Shown: positions 8,830 through 18,486, counted from the first letter of the stretch. The stretch: 64,000 nt of DNA from Caldisericia bacterium (GCA_017999835.1 JAGNLA010000006.1:64001-128000); one strand, 5' to 3'. Made by a program: numbers and translations. Notes: a model not told the origin generated them from the sequence alone.

Positions 8830-10992
8830 GTGAAGAGAACTCTATTATTCATATCAGTGATGGTTATTGCTACATTAATACCTGTTTCCAACGCTGCTCC
8901 ACCGTACTACATCGGAAATAGGCAAGTCCCAGGCCCGCTCCCTCCAAACTTTTGGACAATGCCAGCTTTGGACACCCAGATAGGCGTTATCTATGGCAGG
9001 GCTGGAACAGTCAACCTGCTTCTTGATTTTGCAAAACCTCAGCTTTGCAGGACTCAAAAAGTCCCTCTGGTTGTCTATGTTCATGGTGGATGGTGGGTTG
9101 GAGGTTCGAGGACAGGCGCAATAAGTGGCGGTATAGCCAGAGCATTTTATCAGTGCGGCATCGCTTTTGCCTCGATAGACTACAGACTCACTCCAGCTTA
9201 CAAATACAAGGATATTATTGGTGACTGCAAGCTTGCCATCAGATTTTTGCGTGCAAATGCGGATACTTTTGGTATCGACCCTGAAAAAATTGCCATCTGG
9301 GGCGGTTCAGCCGGTGGACACCTCGTCTCATTGATGGGAACGGCAGGCGACAACGATGGTTTGGAAGGGCCTGGTTACCCCGGGGTTTCGAGCAGACCGT
9401 CAGCTGTTGCAAACGATTGCGGCATCCAAGACTTGACATCGCCATGGGGCACAACATCAAACACTATCATCGGCTGGTTTCTGGGCTGTCCACCTGCAAC
9501 ATGCCCCGACAAGGCCAAAGAAGCTTCTCCTGCCTGGCAGGCTTCGTCAGACGACCCTCCAATCCTGACACTTCATGGCGACCATGACCCGACGGTTGCA
9601 TACTCGCAGGCACTGGCATTGAACAAATCACTTAAAAATGTTGGCAACAAAGGCGCTTTTGTCTGTGTGGTTAACGGTAACCACGGTTTTGGGCCATACA
9701 CAGCCGGCGTAACCGTCACTCCAAACGGCACCAGACAGGCTTACCTGAGGTTTTACCACTTGATTCGCTATATCGAACCTGGCGTTTTTTGCGATCTCAA
9801 TGTCGACGGTCAGATAAACGCAACCGATTCGAATGAATTGAATAATCTGCTTGGCATTTATGGCATAAATGACGGAGGCGCGCCAACCACTCCACTGTGG
9901 AACAGCCAGGCAGACACATATTCCGATGGTCGCATAGACTACAAGGATTGGCAGACATTTTCCAAGAAAAGCTATCTTCCGCCGAAATTCACCATCGAAA
10001 TCATCCCGGAAAGCACTGTGATAGGCTCAAAGGATTCGACCTGGTTCAAGGTAGAAATAAAAAATCTCGGTCAGCTGGACATCCGAAACTATACCGTCAC
10101 GTTTAACTACCCAAACGGTCTTATCTTTAAAAATGCAAGCGAGAACGTCACAGTTGCTGGGCAATCCATTATCTTTTCTGATGCATTATTGCCTGCATAC
10201 CAGTCAAAAACGTTGAGTTTGTACTTCAAACTTTCAGACGCTCAGAAAATTCCTGAAACCGGCATAACTTTTGATGTCAAAACCACACTAACCTCGCTTA
10301 TTGACACGCTGCCAATCGACAATTCGGCTGCTATTGGCGTTCCTTCATTAAAAATGAATCTCTCTGCCTCCATGATGAAAGCGCAGACAGGCGACAAACC
10401 GGTGCTAAATATTGTTGTATTGAATAAAAGTCCATATCCGGTGACAAATGCAAAAGTTTGGGTGGATTTACCTCGAGGATTTGAGTTTGTCAGCAGCCAG
10501 CCACAGGGAACAAAAACCGGAAACAAAATTGTTTTTGACATTGGCAAAATAAACCCTGGAAACAGCGAATTCTTCAAGATTATAGCAACTGTTGCCAAAG
10601 GTGCACAACCGGGCAACTATATTGTCAATTCCGGTTTGTCATCGGATCAAACTTATGGAATTGTCGACTCATCGGTTCTGACAGTCTGGCAAAACATCCC
10701 AGGCACTGTTCCACAGATCAACGCTTCGTGGTCAGGGATAGACACAAAAACATCACAGGGCAAAGTCAATGAACAAATCAAGGTTACGGTGTCTGTCACC
10801 GAAGGGACATCACCTTACCAGGTCTGGATTGACTGGGGGAACGGAACAAAAACCAGCGCTAACCTTGACGGCAACGAGACAGTTGCCTTTGATAATGCTT
10901 ATCAGTCCACTGGAAGCTATGAAGTGACGATAAAATGTCTTGACTCAGCTTCAAGATCGAAAATAACCAGAAGAACAATAAAAGTGGAGTAA
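8830..10992 (+). CDS. Secreted modular esterase: alpha/beta hydrolase, dockerin-like, DUF11-like and PKD-like domains
   Basis: A 720-residue exported enzyme. After a signal peptide ending near SNAAPP comes a BD-FAE/lipase-like alpha/beta hydrolase. It has the oxyanion motif HGGWW near 85, the nucleophile in GGSAGGH near 160, an acid in LHGDHD, and His in NGNHGF. Such enzymes deacylate carbohydrate or aromatic esters. Next is a dockerin/EF-hand-like segment with DLNVDGQINATD and DGRIDYKDW, which could bind calcium. Then come two DUF11-like beta domains and a C-terminal PKD-like domain (VWIDWGNG). The N-terminal half is paralogous to the 27025 gene. The start is placed at GTG 8830 from promoter geometry. 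A TTG at 8785 is an alternative in-frame start. Confidence 0.82.
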   Translation: MKRTLLFISVMVIATLIPVSNAAPPYYIGNRQVPGPLPPNFWTMPALDTQIGVIYGRAGTVNLLLDFAKPQLCRTQKVPLVVYVHGGWWVGGSRTGAISGGIARAFYQCGIAFASIDYRLTPAYKYKDIIGDCKLAIRFLRANADTFGIDPEKIAIWGGSAGGHLVSLMGTAGDNDGLEGPGYPGVSSRPSAVANDCGIQDLTSPWGTTSNTIIGWFLGCPPATCPDKAKEASPAWQASSDDPPILTLHGDHDPTVAYSQALALNKSLKNVGNKGAFVCVVNGNHGFGPYTAGVTVTPNGTRQAYLRFYHLIRYIEPGVFCDLNVDGQINATDSNELNNLLGIYGINDGGAPTTPLWNSQADTYSDGRIDYKDWQTFSKKSYLPPKFTIEIIPESTVIGSKDSTWFKVEIKNLGQLDIRNYTVTFNYPNGLIFKNASENVTVAGQSIIFSDALLPAYQSKTLSLYFKLSDAQKIPETGITFDVKTTLTSLIDTLPIDNSAAIGVPSLKMNLSASMMKAQTGDKPVLNIVVLNKSPYPVTNAKVWVDLPRGFEFVSSQPQGTKTGNKIVFDIGKINPGNSEFFKIIATVAKGAQPGNYIVNSGLSSDQTYGIVDSSVLTVWQNIPGTVPQINASWSGIDTKTSQGKVNEQIKVTVSVTEGTSPYQVWIDWGNGTKTSANLDGNETVAFDNAYQSTGSYEVTIKCLDSASRSKITRRTIKVE

Positions 10993-11236
10993 ACTAACTA
11001 TTAGTAATTAAATATCAATTTATAATACATTATGGCTATATAAACACAATATAGATATTTATTATATATATTTCAGTATTATAATATATTTTATAGATTG
11101 TATACTATTAATTTAATTATAATATTTATATATATCTTATAAAAATCATAATTAAATACTATAAATATTGTATAGTTAATATGTATCCATGTTAAATGTT
11201 TTAATCTGAACACAACCTTATCCAAAAAATAGGGTA
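10993..11236. other. Strongly AT-rich intergenic stretch
   Basis: About 245 bp composed almost entirely of A and T, with repeated TATATA and AATATT motifs. I see no gene or convincing hairpin. It could be an upstream promoter element, a bent or easily melted region, or a binding site for an AT-hook/nucleoid protein. Confidence 0.5.
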
Positions 11237-11265
11237 TTGACAGATACGACTAAGTGTAGTAGAAT
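11237..11265 (+). promoter_or_regulatory. Strong sigma70-type promoter
   Basis: A perfect TTGACA (11237-11242), a 17-nt spacer and TAGAAT (11260-11265). It sits immediately upstream of the GGAGG and ATG of the Cys/Gly-rich membrane protein and downstream of the AT-rich tract. Confidence 0.85.
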
Positions 11266-11293
11266 ACCGACAATTGAAAAGGAGGCATAACAA

Positions 11294-11887
11294 ATGATGA
11301 TTGGAACGATGTTTATCGGACTCATTCTAGTACTTTGCCTTGCATATTTCATCTTTGTCAAGGCTTGGAAACAGGAAATTGTTGCATTCAAGATCATTGG
11401 TTTTGTACTTGTAGGCTTGCTTGTTCTAACTGTTCTTTGCGCACCGGTTTGCATGATGATGGGCAAAGGTAGAAACGTTGGCGATGGATGCTGCAGTGTC
11501 GGTGTAGGTTTTGGTTGCGGACAAGGAAATGGAAGAAAAGTCACAATCCGCTCAGGACAAGAATCAGGTTGCTGCGGCGGCTTTGGTGGCCCAAACATGA
11601 TGTGGTTCAACGGAAACGTCCCCCAGGCAGGCGGATGCCCAGCGTTGAACAACGGTAGAACTGATATTACCATTGGCAATCCCAATTCCAATAACACCAA
11701 GGTGCCCACTTCACCATCAACGACCGTAAAGCCAGGCGAAAGCACAACGAATACCTTCGAAATGCCGATTTGGCAGAGAACCGTCGAATTTCTGAAGGGT
11801 AATGATGCAAACATCAAGACTTTTGTCGACAAAGTAAAAACAGACCCCGACCTTCTCAAAAAGCTAAAGGATGCCCTGAGCAAGTAA
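11294..11887 (+). CDS. Two-helix membrane protein with a Cys/Gly-rich domain, unknown function
   Basis: A 197-residue protein with two N-terminal transmembrane helices (about 3-23 and 33-55). These are followed by a low-complexity Gly/Cys region with paired cysteines (DGCCSVG, SGCCGG, single GCG and GGCP) and a Pro/Thr/Ser linker. The C-terminus is a short charged helical segment ending KKLKDALSK. Cysteine pairs suggest metal or disulfide chemistry, but no known domain is recognised. The gene has a near-consensus promoter, an ideal GGAGG site and a GAAA-loop terminator, so it is probably a highly expressed single-gene transcript. Confidence 0.7.
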   Translation: MMIGTMFIGLILVLCLAYFIFVKAWKQEIVAFKIIGFVLVGLLVLTVLCAPVCMMMGKGRNVGDGCCSVGVGFGCGQGNGRKVTIRSGQESGCCGGFGGPNMMWFNGNVPQAGGCPALNNGRTDITIGNPNSNNTKVPTSPSTTVKPGESTTNTFEMPIWQRTVEFLKGNDANIKTFVDKVKTDPDLLKKLKDALSK

Positions 11888-11924
11888 GCTAGTTTACGAA
11901 AAAGAATTCCTCTCTTCTCCATGG

Positions 11925-11952
11925 CAGGCTTCCGAAAGGAAGCCTGTTTTTA
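11925..11952 (+). terminator. Rho-independent terminator with GAAA tetraloop
   Basis: Stem CAGGCTTCC/GGAAGCCTG (11925-11933, 11938-11946) around a GAAA loop, then TTTTTAT. Confidence 0.93.
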
Positions 11953-12031
11953 TTCAAAAAAGCCGGCCAAGACTTCTATTCTGCCTTTTTGTCAGAGACA
12001 ATGAAGCAATTACCGAATTGCGTGGATTATA

Positions 12032-12059
12032 TTGACTGGTAATGCATAAAATCTATACT
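12032..12059 (+). promoter_or_regulatory. Sigma70-type promoter
   Basis: TTGACT (12032-12037), a 16-nt spacer and TATACT (12054-12059), 30 nt before the start of the M1-like gene. Confidence 0.6.
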
Positions 12060-12089
12060 TAACATCAGGTTAATTACAAAGAGGTGCGT

Positions 12090-14837
12090 ATGACATTCAG
12101 ATACACTGTCAGGATTTTACTCTCCATAGTTATGGTTGGGTCGATAGTGATCCTGCCAACGCAGGATCAGAAAGCCGCCAACGCAGGGATCAAGGCGAAC
12201 TATACAATCACAGAGTACAACATGAAGATAAACCCCAATCTTGGAGATCAGACGGTAAAAATTGACGCTGAAATTGCTTTTAAGGCAAATGCAGATCTGA
12301 CCAGTGTTAATTTGTATTATGACCCTGTTTTCAAAATCGAAAACGTTGAAGGCATTACGGATTTTAAACAGAACAGAGATCAGCTGACAATACCTGTCAA
12401 TGCAAAGGCTGGCAAGAGTTTTGTTCTAAGATTGCATTATTATGCTCTTCTCAGAGGCATTGAATATCCGGGGAGACAGTGGAACTATGTCGGTCCAGAA
12501 GGTATCTATTTCTTCCAGTGGTGGTATCCTGTTACCCAAACCACAATCACCCAGGGATATTCTGAAGTTGTGACCATGAAGATCGAAATGACAATACCTG
12601 CTGAGTGGTCATTTGCCAGCTATGATGTTGTCAAGAAGACTCCGGCCGCCGACAAGAAGTACGCAATCCACCAGTTTGAAATAAGAGACCCTGCTTTTTA
12701 CTATCATATCGTCGCTGGCCCATACACAACCTTCGAAGTGAAAGACGACGAGACAAAGATCAAGGCATCCTATTTTGGTTCCAAGGAAAACGAAGAGATA
12801 GGCAGAAAAATAGCTGACGAAGTGTTCAACGAACTCAAGTATTTTGAATCAGTTTTTGGCACCCCCGCTCCTCAATCCTATATCATCGCTCAGATGCCGG
12901 ACAAATTTAGGCAGGCCGCTGGAGAAAAAGGCATGCTCTTTGTCCCTGGCAATATGTTTGCAGAAATCTATAAAAAAGAGAAGCAAGCCGACAAACTCAA
13001 AGAGGACAGCGATGAGATCAATATTTATGATGCCGAGTTCCTCGCAGAGAGAGTTGCAGCGTCGTGGTGGGGAGGCACTGTCTACGGAGTTGGTGCAGAG
13101 GCAGATTTTCTTAATATTGCACTGGCCAAGTACTCGAGCATGATGTATCTTGAGAAAAGAGATGGAGAGGAAAAGCTTATTGATCAACTCAGGGAAGCCA
13201 GAGAACTTTTCTTCGACAAAGTAAAACCTGAAGAAGAAGTGCCTCTGTCAACCTTCATCAAAGAAGAACTCCTCGATGTATATTATAAAGGTAAAGGCCC
13301 GCTTGTTTACCACATGCTTAGACAGGTCGTTGGAAACAACGCCTTCGCAACGGCTCTGAAAAACTACGCTGGAAGATTTGCAGGCAAATTTGCATCTCTT
13401 ACCGATCTAGACAACGAAATGACCAAAGCATCCGGAAAAAAGGTGACATGGTTTTTTGACCAGTGGGTAAAACAGACCGGCAGAATGACGTACGACATTG
13501 ATTTTACACTGCTCCCTGGAGAGAAACCATACAAATATAAGATCAGACTTGAAAACAAAGGCTCAATCAGGATGCCATTCAAGATCGAAGTAATATTCTC
13601 CGATCTTTCAAAAGAAATATTTGAGTGGACAACTGACACAATCGAATATGAAAAGATCAGAACCTCGGACAAGCTTCCAGTTGGTGCAAGAATCAACAGC
13701 CCCGAAGGCTACATGCTCAATGATACCTCCAGAGTCAACTCGTTGCTTGCTGGTCCAATCAAAAACTTCTTCTATCTGAATGGTAATTTCCTTATCGTTG
13801 AGGGCACCCTCCAGGGCAATGAAAAGCTCGAAAAGGCCGTCAAAGACAGAACGAAACTCTATAAAAGCATCTTTAAGGAAGAGTTCAAGCTGGACGTCAA
13901 AGCCGTAAGGGACGATGAGGTAAGTCAGGACGATCTACAAAATTACAACATGGTTCTCATCGGTTGCACCGGTTGCAACAGAGTTGCAGCGTTCTTCGAT
14001 AGCAAGACCCCAATTTCCTATTGCAGCTATATGATGGGAGCAAAAGAACCTTTTGTTCATGGAGACACAAGAGAAGGAACCTATGTCAGTCCGAATCCTT
14101 CGAATCCATGGAGAGGGCTTTTGGTGGATGAATATTTTGAAAGCACTGACAACTATGATCCACACAAACTTCCATACGACTATTATGTCAGAAATCTAAA
14201 AATAGGTGAGCATGCAAAGGGATTCTTCCACAAGTACAACACAAACGCATGGAGACCACCTGTTATCCCAATGATTAACTGGGAAATTCCTGAAAAAACC
14301 AACACTTGCGAAATGTTTGAAAACGTTTGTACCCTGAAGGGTACGTCTAACGTTGATTTTGAGGTCAGCTATAATCCAAAGAACTACACAGTCTTTGGAA
14401 CATCATCTCAGAAAGATTTCATCCAGAAGGGCGAGTTTGAAAAGAATCTGCAAATATTACGCGGTAATCAGTTCCTGTCCGACACAATCATCATTGAAGC
14501 CCAAACGGAAATGGCAACATACAAACGAATACTCAAATATGATTTCAGAGGCGAACTTGAGCCACCAACCATGGCAATCAAGAATGCTCCCAAAACGGTC
14601 ACCTTCGGTAATGATGTCATAATCGACTGGGAAGGCCGAGATAACGAAACGTATGTGGCTGACATTATGTATGCATGGATGGTTGACGGCGGAGAACTGA
14701 CCAAGTTTACAAGAACCAATCGAGCAAACATTAAAGATTTGAAGGTTGGCAGACACAACATACGGTTCTTCTGCAAGGACAAACGAGGTAACTTGAATTA
14801 CTCAATCCCAACAGTAATTGTTGACGTTGCCAAATGA
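12090..14837 (+). CDS. M1-peptidase-like exported protein with lost catalytic residues
   Basis: A 915-residue protein with an N-terminal signal peptide. Residues ~20-460 follow the M1 aminopeptidase plan: a beta-rich N-domain (NLYYDPVF, RLHYYALLRG), then the peptidase fold and a helical tail with TWFFDQWVKQTGR. The zinc-binding helix reads LAERVAASWWGG (about 318-329) where active enzymes have HExxH before QWWG. His, Glu and His are replaced by Glu, Arg and Ala. The third ligand Glu, normally in a FLNEALA-type motif, is Ile near 343. The protein is therefore very probably a non-catalytic scaffold or binder. The C-terminal half holds a unique region with VLIGCTGCNRVAAFF and a final Ig-like domain. 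Start ATG 12090 follows GAGG. It is coupled to a 33-residue membrane peptide. Confidence 0.75.
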   Translation: MTFRYTVRILLSIVMVGSIVILPTQDQKAANAGIKANYTITEYNMKINPNLGDQTVKIDAEIAFKANADLTSVNLYYDPVFKIENVEGITDFKQNRDQLTIPVNAKAGKSFVLRLHYYALLRGIEYPGRQWNYVGPEGIYFFQWWYPVTQTTITQGYSEVVTMKIEMTIPAEWSFASYDVVKKTPAADKKYAIHQFEIRDPAFYYHIVAGPYTTFEVKDDETKIKASYFGSKENEEIGRKIADEVFNELKYFESVFGTPAPQSYIIAQMPDKFRQAAGEKGMLFVPGNMFAEIYKKEKQADKLKEDSDEINIYDAEFLAERVAASWWGGTVYGVGAEADFLNIALAKYSSMMYLEKRDGEEKLIDQLREARELFFDKVKPEEEVPLSTFIKEELLDVYYKGKGPLVYHMLRQVVGNNAFATALKNYAGRFAGKFASLTDLDNEMTKASGKKVTWFFDQWVKQTGRMTYDIDFTLLPGEKPYKYKIRLENKGSIRMPFKIEVIFSDLSKEIFEWTTDTIEYEKIRTSDKLPVGARINSPEGYMLNDTSRVNSLLAGPIKNFFYLNGNFLIVEGTLQGNEKLEKAVKDRTKLYKSIFKEEFKLDVKAVRDDEVSQDDLQNYNMVLIGCTGCNRVAAFFDSKTPISYCSYMMGAKEPFVHGDTREGTYVSPNPSNPWRGLLVDEYFESTDNYDPHKLPYDYYVRNLKIGEHAKGFFHKYNTNAWRPPVIPMINWEIPEKTNTCEMFENVCTLKGTSNVDFEVSYNPKNYTVFGTSSQKDFIQKGEFEKNLQILRGNQFLSDTIIIEAQTEMATYKRILKYDFRGELEPPTMAIKNAPKTVTFGNDVIIDWEGRDNETYVADIMYAWMVDGGELTKFTRTNRANIKDLKVGRHNIRFFCKDKRGNLNYSIPTVIVDVAK

Positions 14838-14935
14838 GAACTGCAGTCGATATTGCCAGGTTTACTGTCATTGGAGCCTTGGCACTTGCTAGCCTTGTGT
14901 TGATTGTTATTTTGGCTTTAAAGAAAAAGAAATAG
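14834..14935 (+). CDS. 33-residue single-pass membrane peptide coupled to the M1-like gene
   Basis: The ATG overlaps the TGA of the preceding gene (ATGA), indicating translational coupling. The product is MRTAVDIARF, then a ~20-residue hydrophobic helix (about residues 11-29), then LKKKK and a stop, a classical small membrane protein with a positive cytoplasmic end. It lies immediately before the operon terminator, so it belongs to the same transcript. It may anchor or tune the exported M1-like protein, which is inference from context alone. Confidence 0.6.
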   Translation: MRTAVDIARFTVIGALALASLVLIVILALKKKK

Positions 14936-14967
14936 ATACAATCGACTAGACAAATTGATGTATTTTT

Positions 14968-14997
14968 AAGCCCAACCCTGAAAGGTTGGGCTTTTTT
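14968..14997 (+). terminator. Rho-independent terminator
   Basis: A 10-bp stem AAGCCCAACC/GGTTGGGCTT (14968-14977, 14984-14993) with a CTGAAA loop and a T run. Confidence 0.92.
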
Positions 14998-15142
14998 ATT
15001 TGTTTGTGGTGTGTATGGTGTACCACTCATTCGAGAAAGAGAGTAAGTAGTATAATCCACGGTATATTATGTGTGTGTGATGTGTGTTTATGCTTGCCTT
15101 GATATGTTGAATCAAAAGGGTTGAACTTGAGTTATGCCAATT

Positions 15143-15174
15143 AAAAAAGCCTGGGTCAAAGCCCAGGCTTTTTT
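15143..15174. terminator. Bidirectional terminator
   Basis: A 13-bp perfect stem AAAAAAGCCTGGG/CCCAGGCTTTTTT (15143-15155, 15162-15174) with a 6-nt loop. It lies just past the stop of the minus-strand propeller gene and works in both orientations. Confidence 0.9.
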
Positions 15175-15194
15175 AATTTTAACTGGATGTGAAA

Positions 15195-16484
15195 CTATTT
15201 GAACTGTTCAGTTTTCCAAAGAAGCTGACCAGAAGCGTTTACGCATACAACCTTCTGACCAAAGATACCTGATGCTTCGCGGACACAGAATACCAGTTTG
15301 TCTTCAGAGACTGCTGGTACGCAGCTTGGTGAACCTGTGACTGCAGTTTTCCAGACTTCACCAAGTGACTGGCTGACGCAATAGATGTTGCCATTGTCAC
15401 AACCAAAGATGATGTTGTTGCCGACAAGCACTGGTGTTCCGCCAACGTAGTCGCTGGTTTTGTAGTAACCCATGACTGCACCGGTTGAAGCGTTTATCTG
15501 GTAGAGTCCTGAGAACTTGTTGTCAGATACGGCCTGAGCGCCCAAAAACATGTTGTCGCCAATAAGAAGTGGTGATGATCTACCAAAACGGATGTTCATT
15601 GCGACTCTTGCGTTGTCTTTGGTGTTGTCCTTTGCATCTCTGGTGTCTTCGAACTTCCAGACTCTCTGCCCGTCCTTGGCGTTGAGGCAGTATGCAAAAC
15701 CGTCCATGCAACCAAACCAAATCTTGCCGTCTTTGACAATGATGTCATTTTCAATTGGGCCACCAGCCTGGAAAATCTGGCCGTTTGGCGCCCAGAAATC
15801 GTTTGTGCCTGAGCCATTGGTCTGGAAGACTGTGTTCTTCCAGAGGAGTGGCTTTGCTTTGCCGGTCTTGGCATCGATTGGGGTGATCTGGCTGTTGTGT
15901 GAACCGATGAAAAGCCATGGCTTGCCATCGATGACTTCGTATCCTGGAAGTCCATAAACCCAGCCATCAAGAATTTGAGTGGATGAGATTGAATCAAATG
16001 TCCACTTGAAGTTGAGGTCGAGGTCGTAGCATTCGATTGAGCCTCTACCCTGGGAGATACCCGTTGTGCCGATGTAGATGAGACCGTCTCTGATAAGTGG
16101 CCTGTTGTAGGTCGCCTTTTCAAACGGTACTTCCTTGATCATCTCGCCTGTTTTTGCGTTTAGGCAGGTGAGGTATCTGTAGGGGTATTTGTTGTGTGGA
16201 AGAACGACGTAGGCTTTGTCGCCTTCAATAGAAACCGATGAGAAGATTCTGTCTGGAACTTCATGCTTCCATTCAACGTTTCCATTTTCAATGTTAATGC
16301 CGCAGACTGCAGATTTGTGTGTTCCTTCCGGAGCAGACATGGTTATTGGAGCAATTATAAGGTTGTCCCAAATTGCCGGGTGTGACGCCTGCCAACCTCC
16401 GCCAGCGGTGGTGTTGTCGATTTTCGCAATGCCGATAGAGCCAATGGCAATGACCATAGCAACAAGAATTCCTAGCTTTTTCAT
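15195..16484 (-). CDS. Exported PQQ-type beta-propeller protein
   Basis: A 429-residue protein with a signal peptide (MKKLGILVAMVIAIGSIGIA) starting at ATG 16484 behind GGAGG. The mature part is a series of PQQ-like propeller blades, each with a variant of 'GDKAYV...L(N)AKTGE': CLNAKTGEMI, PIDAKTGKAK, CLNAKDGQRVWKFED, QINASTGAVMGYY. No catalytic quinoprotein residues are evident, so a binding or structural role (BamB-like repeat) is more likely than dehydrogenase activity. A bidirectional terminator follows. Confidence 0.85.
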   Translation of the reverse strand: MKKLGILVAMVIAIGSIGIAKIDNTTAGGGWQASHPAIWDNLIIAPITMSAPEGTHKSAVCGINIENGNVEWKHEVPDRIFSSVSIEGDKAYVVLPHNKYPYRYLTCLNAKTGEMIKEVPFEKATYNRPLIRDGLIYIGTTGISQGRGSIECYDLDLNFKWTFDSISSTQILDGWVYGLPGYEVIDGKPWLFIGSHNSQITPIDAKTGKAKPLLWKNTVFQTNGSGTNDFWAPNGQIFQAGGPIENDIIVKDGKIWFGCMDGFAYCLNAKDGQRVWKFEDTRDAKDNTKDNARVAMNIRFGRSSPLLIGDNMFLGAQAVSDNKFSGLYQINASTGAVMGYYKTSDYVGGTPVLVGNNIIFGCDNGNIYCVSQSLGEVWKTAVTGSPSCVPAVSEDKLVFCVREASGIFGQKVVCVNASGQLLWKTEQFK

Positions 16485-16515
16485 TAGTCTAAGCCTCCAA
16501 TTCAGGTTAAAGGAC

Positions 16516-16543
16516 ATTTTAATAAGTAGGCTGCTCCATTCAA
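16516..16543 (-). promoter_or_regulatory. Sigma70-type promoter for the propeller gene
   Basis: On the minus strand TTGAAT (16543-16538), a 16-nt spacer and TAAAAT (16521-16516), followed by an ordinary leader with a GGAGG site. Confidence 0.5.
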
Positions 16544-16607
16544 ATTAAAACAGGTAAACCATCAGGCTAAAAATTAGAAAATCTAGTTAAATATTTTTCT
16601 TATGTGC

Positions 16608-16683
16608 CAGGAGCATGTTCACAGGCTGGTTAAATCTGGTACAATCACGCCGTAATTGAAAGTTTGCTTTATCAATGCTCCTG
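16608..16683 (+). promoter_or_regulatory. Promoter enclosed by a long-range inverted repeat upstream of kdpA
   Basis: CAGGAGCAT (16608-16616) and ATGCTCCTG (16675-16683) are perfect 9-nt inverted repeats 58 nt apart. Between them lies a possible promoter, TTCACA (16618-16623), 16 nt, TACAAT (16640-16645). The repeats may be paired operator sites, or the closing stem of a structured element. No known riboswitch consensus was recognised. Confidence 0.4.
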
Positions 16684-16786
16684 CTCAGATACTCTATCTC
16701 AGGCGGAACTATAACCTTGGCTGTCTTGAAAGCATATTTTGTTTAGATAGCATTATTTCCTTTTCGTAAAACAAAGGAGAAAGATA

Positions 16787-18472
16787 ATGGCTATTGCTGA
16801 TTTGATATTCTTCCTGCTTTTTACAGGCGTTCTTTTTTTCTGCGCCTGGTTTGTGGGCGGGTACCTGGGCAACGTTTTTGGCGGTGGCAAGATTGGCCTC
16901 CTCAGTTTCCTTGCTCCTGTGGAGAAAGCTCTTTACAGGTTCTTTGGCGTAAAACCTGATGCAGAGACCGACTGGAAATCCTACGCGAAATCCTTTGTCG
17001 TTTTCACGCTTTTTGGTGTAGGACTGCTGTTTGCAATCCAGCTGTGCCAGGGATTCCTGCCTTTCAATCCGCAAGGCTTTGGCGCGGTAAGGTGGGATTC
17101 AGCTCTCAACACGGCAGTATCTTTTGCTACAAACACCAACTGGCAGCCGCTTGCCGGTGAAGCCTCGATGAGCCATTTCACCCAGATGGTAGGCATGACC
17201 GTCCAAAATTTCCTCTCAGCAGCAGCTGGCATTGCGGTTTGTGCAGCGCTCATGAGGGCTTTCAAAAGAAAATCAACCGAATTTATCGGCAACTTCTGGG
17301 TTGACCTGACAAGGGCAGTCCTTTACGTCCTGTTGCCACTTTCAATACTGTTTTCAATCATCTTTGCCGGCCTGGGAGTTGTTCAGACGCTTGCTGGTGC
17401 AGTTCCGGTTGGCAACCTTCAGGGTGGCAGCCAGGTTCTGCCTCTGGGACCTGTTGCATCCCAGCTTGCAATCAAACTCATAGGTTCAAATGGTGGAGGG
17501 TTCTTCGGAGCCAACTCTGCCCACCCGTTTGAAAACCCGCGCCTTGCCACAAACATCATCTCGCTGTTACTGATCCTGCTTATCCCGGCGTCGTTGCCCT
17601 TTGCCTTTGGAAAGATACTTGGCGACAAGAAAAAAGGTGTTGCCATATTTTTGGTGATGCTCATCATGTTTGCTGTTGGATTGGGCATTGTCTACACTTC
17701 CGAGACTTCAACCTCTCAAAAGCTGCATATGGCAAGTAACGCTTCCATGTATGGCAAGGAAGTGAGGTTTGGCACTGGCACATCTGCGCTTTGGTCGCAG
17801 GCAACGACGGCCACATCAAACGGCTCGGTCAACTCCATGCACGATATGATGAATCCATTCTCAAACCTTGTACAAATCTTCAACATGGTCATTGGCGAGG
17901 TCATCTTCGGCGGAGTCGGTGTGGGTTTGATAGGCATGATTCTTTACATGGTTCTGACGATGTTTATCGCAGGACTGATGATCGGTCGAACACCTGAACT
18001 GATAGGCAAGAAACTCCAGGTCACCGAGATGTGGATGGCGGTCATCGCCCTGATGGGGCCTGCCGTTGTCACGCTTTTGATGGCTGGAGTTTTTTTACTG
18101 GCAAAAGCAAATATCGGCTCTCCAAACCCTGACGGCTCAAGGGCAATCACCGAGATTTTATACGCCAACGCTTCTTTGGTTGGCAACAATGGGTCAGCTT
18201 GTGGAGGATTTGCGGCAAATACAATGTTTGTCAACCTCTCAGGTTCATTTGGCATGTTGCTTGGCAGGCTTGCAACCATCATTCCGGCAATCGCCCTTGC
18301 CGGTTCGCTTGCCAAAAAGAAGATATCACCAAAATCTGTTGCCACAATCGACATTGCCTCACCGGCTTTCATGTTCATGCTCATATTCATCATCGTCATT
18401 GTTGGCGCTTTGACATTCTTCCCTGCTCTGCTTTTAGGCCCTGTGCTTGAAGGCATGAGACTTGGAATGTGA
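16787..18472 (+). CDS. kdpA: Potassium-transporting ATPase subunit A
   Basis: A 561-residue membrane protein with about ten helices, typical KdpA length. It contains the family's selectivity-filter-like segments, including [11 protein letters not shown] near residue 118 and [19 protein letters not shown] near 231. KdpA forms the K+ channel-like path of the high-affinity KdpFABC ATPase, used at low external potassium. The start follows AAAGGAGA. It is the first gene of kdpABCD. No kdpF was recognised. Confidence 0.97.
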   Translation: MAIADLIFFLLFTGVLFFCAWFVGGYLGNVFGGGKIGLLSFLAPVEKALYRFFGVKPDAETDWKSYAKSFVVFTLFGVGLLFAIQLCQGFLPFNPQGFGAVRWDSALNTAVSFATNTNWQPLAGEASMSHFTQMVGMTVQNFLSAAAGIAVCAALMRAFKRKSTEFIGNFWVDLTRAVLYVLLPLSILFSIIFAGLGVVQTLAGAVPVGNLQGGSQVLPLGPVASQLAIKLIGSNGGGFFGANSAHPFENPRLATNIISLLLILLIPASLPFAFGKILGDKKKGVAIFLVMLIMFAVGLGIVYTSETSTSQKLHMASNASMYGKEVRFGTGTSALWSQATTATSNGSVNSMHDMMNPFSNLVQIFNMVIGEVIFGGVGVGLIGMILYMVLTMFIAGLMIGRTPELIGKKLQVTEMWMAVIALMGPAVVTLLMAGVFLLAKANIGSPNPDGSRAITEILYANASLVGNNGSACGGFAANTMFVNLSGSFGMLLGRLATIIPAIALAGSLAKKKISPKSVATIDIASPAFMFMLIFIIVIVGALTFFPALLLGPVLEGMRLGM

Positions 18473-18486
18473 GGGAGGAGGCCAAC

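Noticed and set aside
11000-11230. Replication origin in the AT-rich tract
   Set aside because: No DnaA-box cluster (TTATNCACA-like) is visible and no dnaA/dnaN neighbours occur.
16570-16786. c-di-AMP (ydaO-type) riboswitch before kdpA
   Set aside because: The position would fit a K+ transporter, but I find none of the conserved GGGGAACC-like core of that riboswitch.
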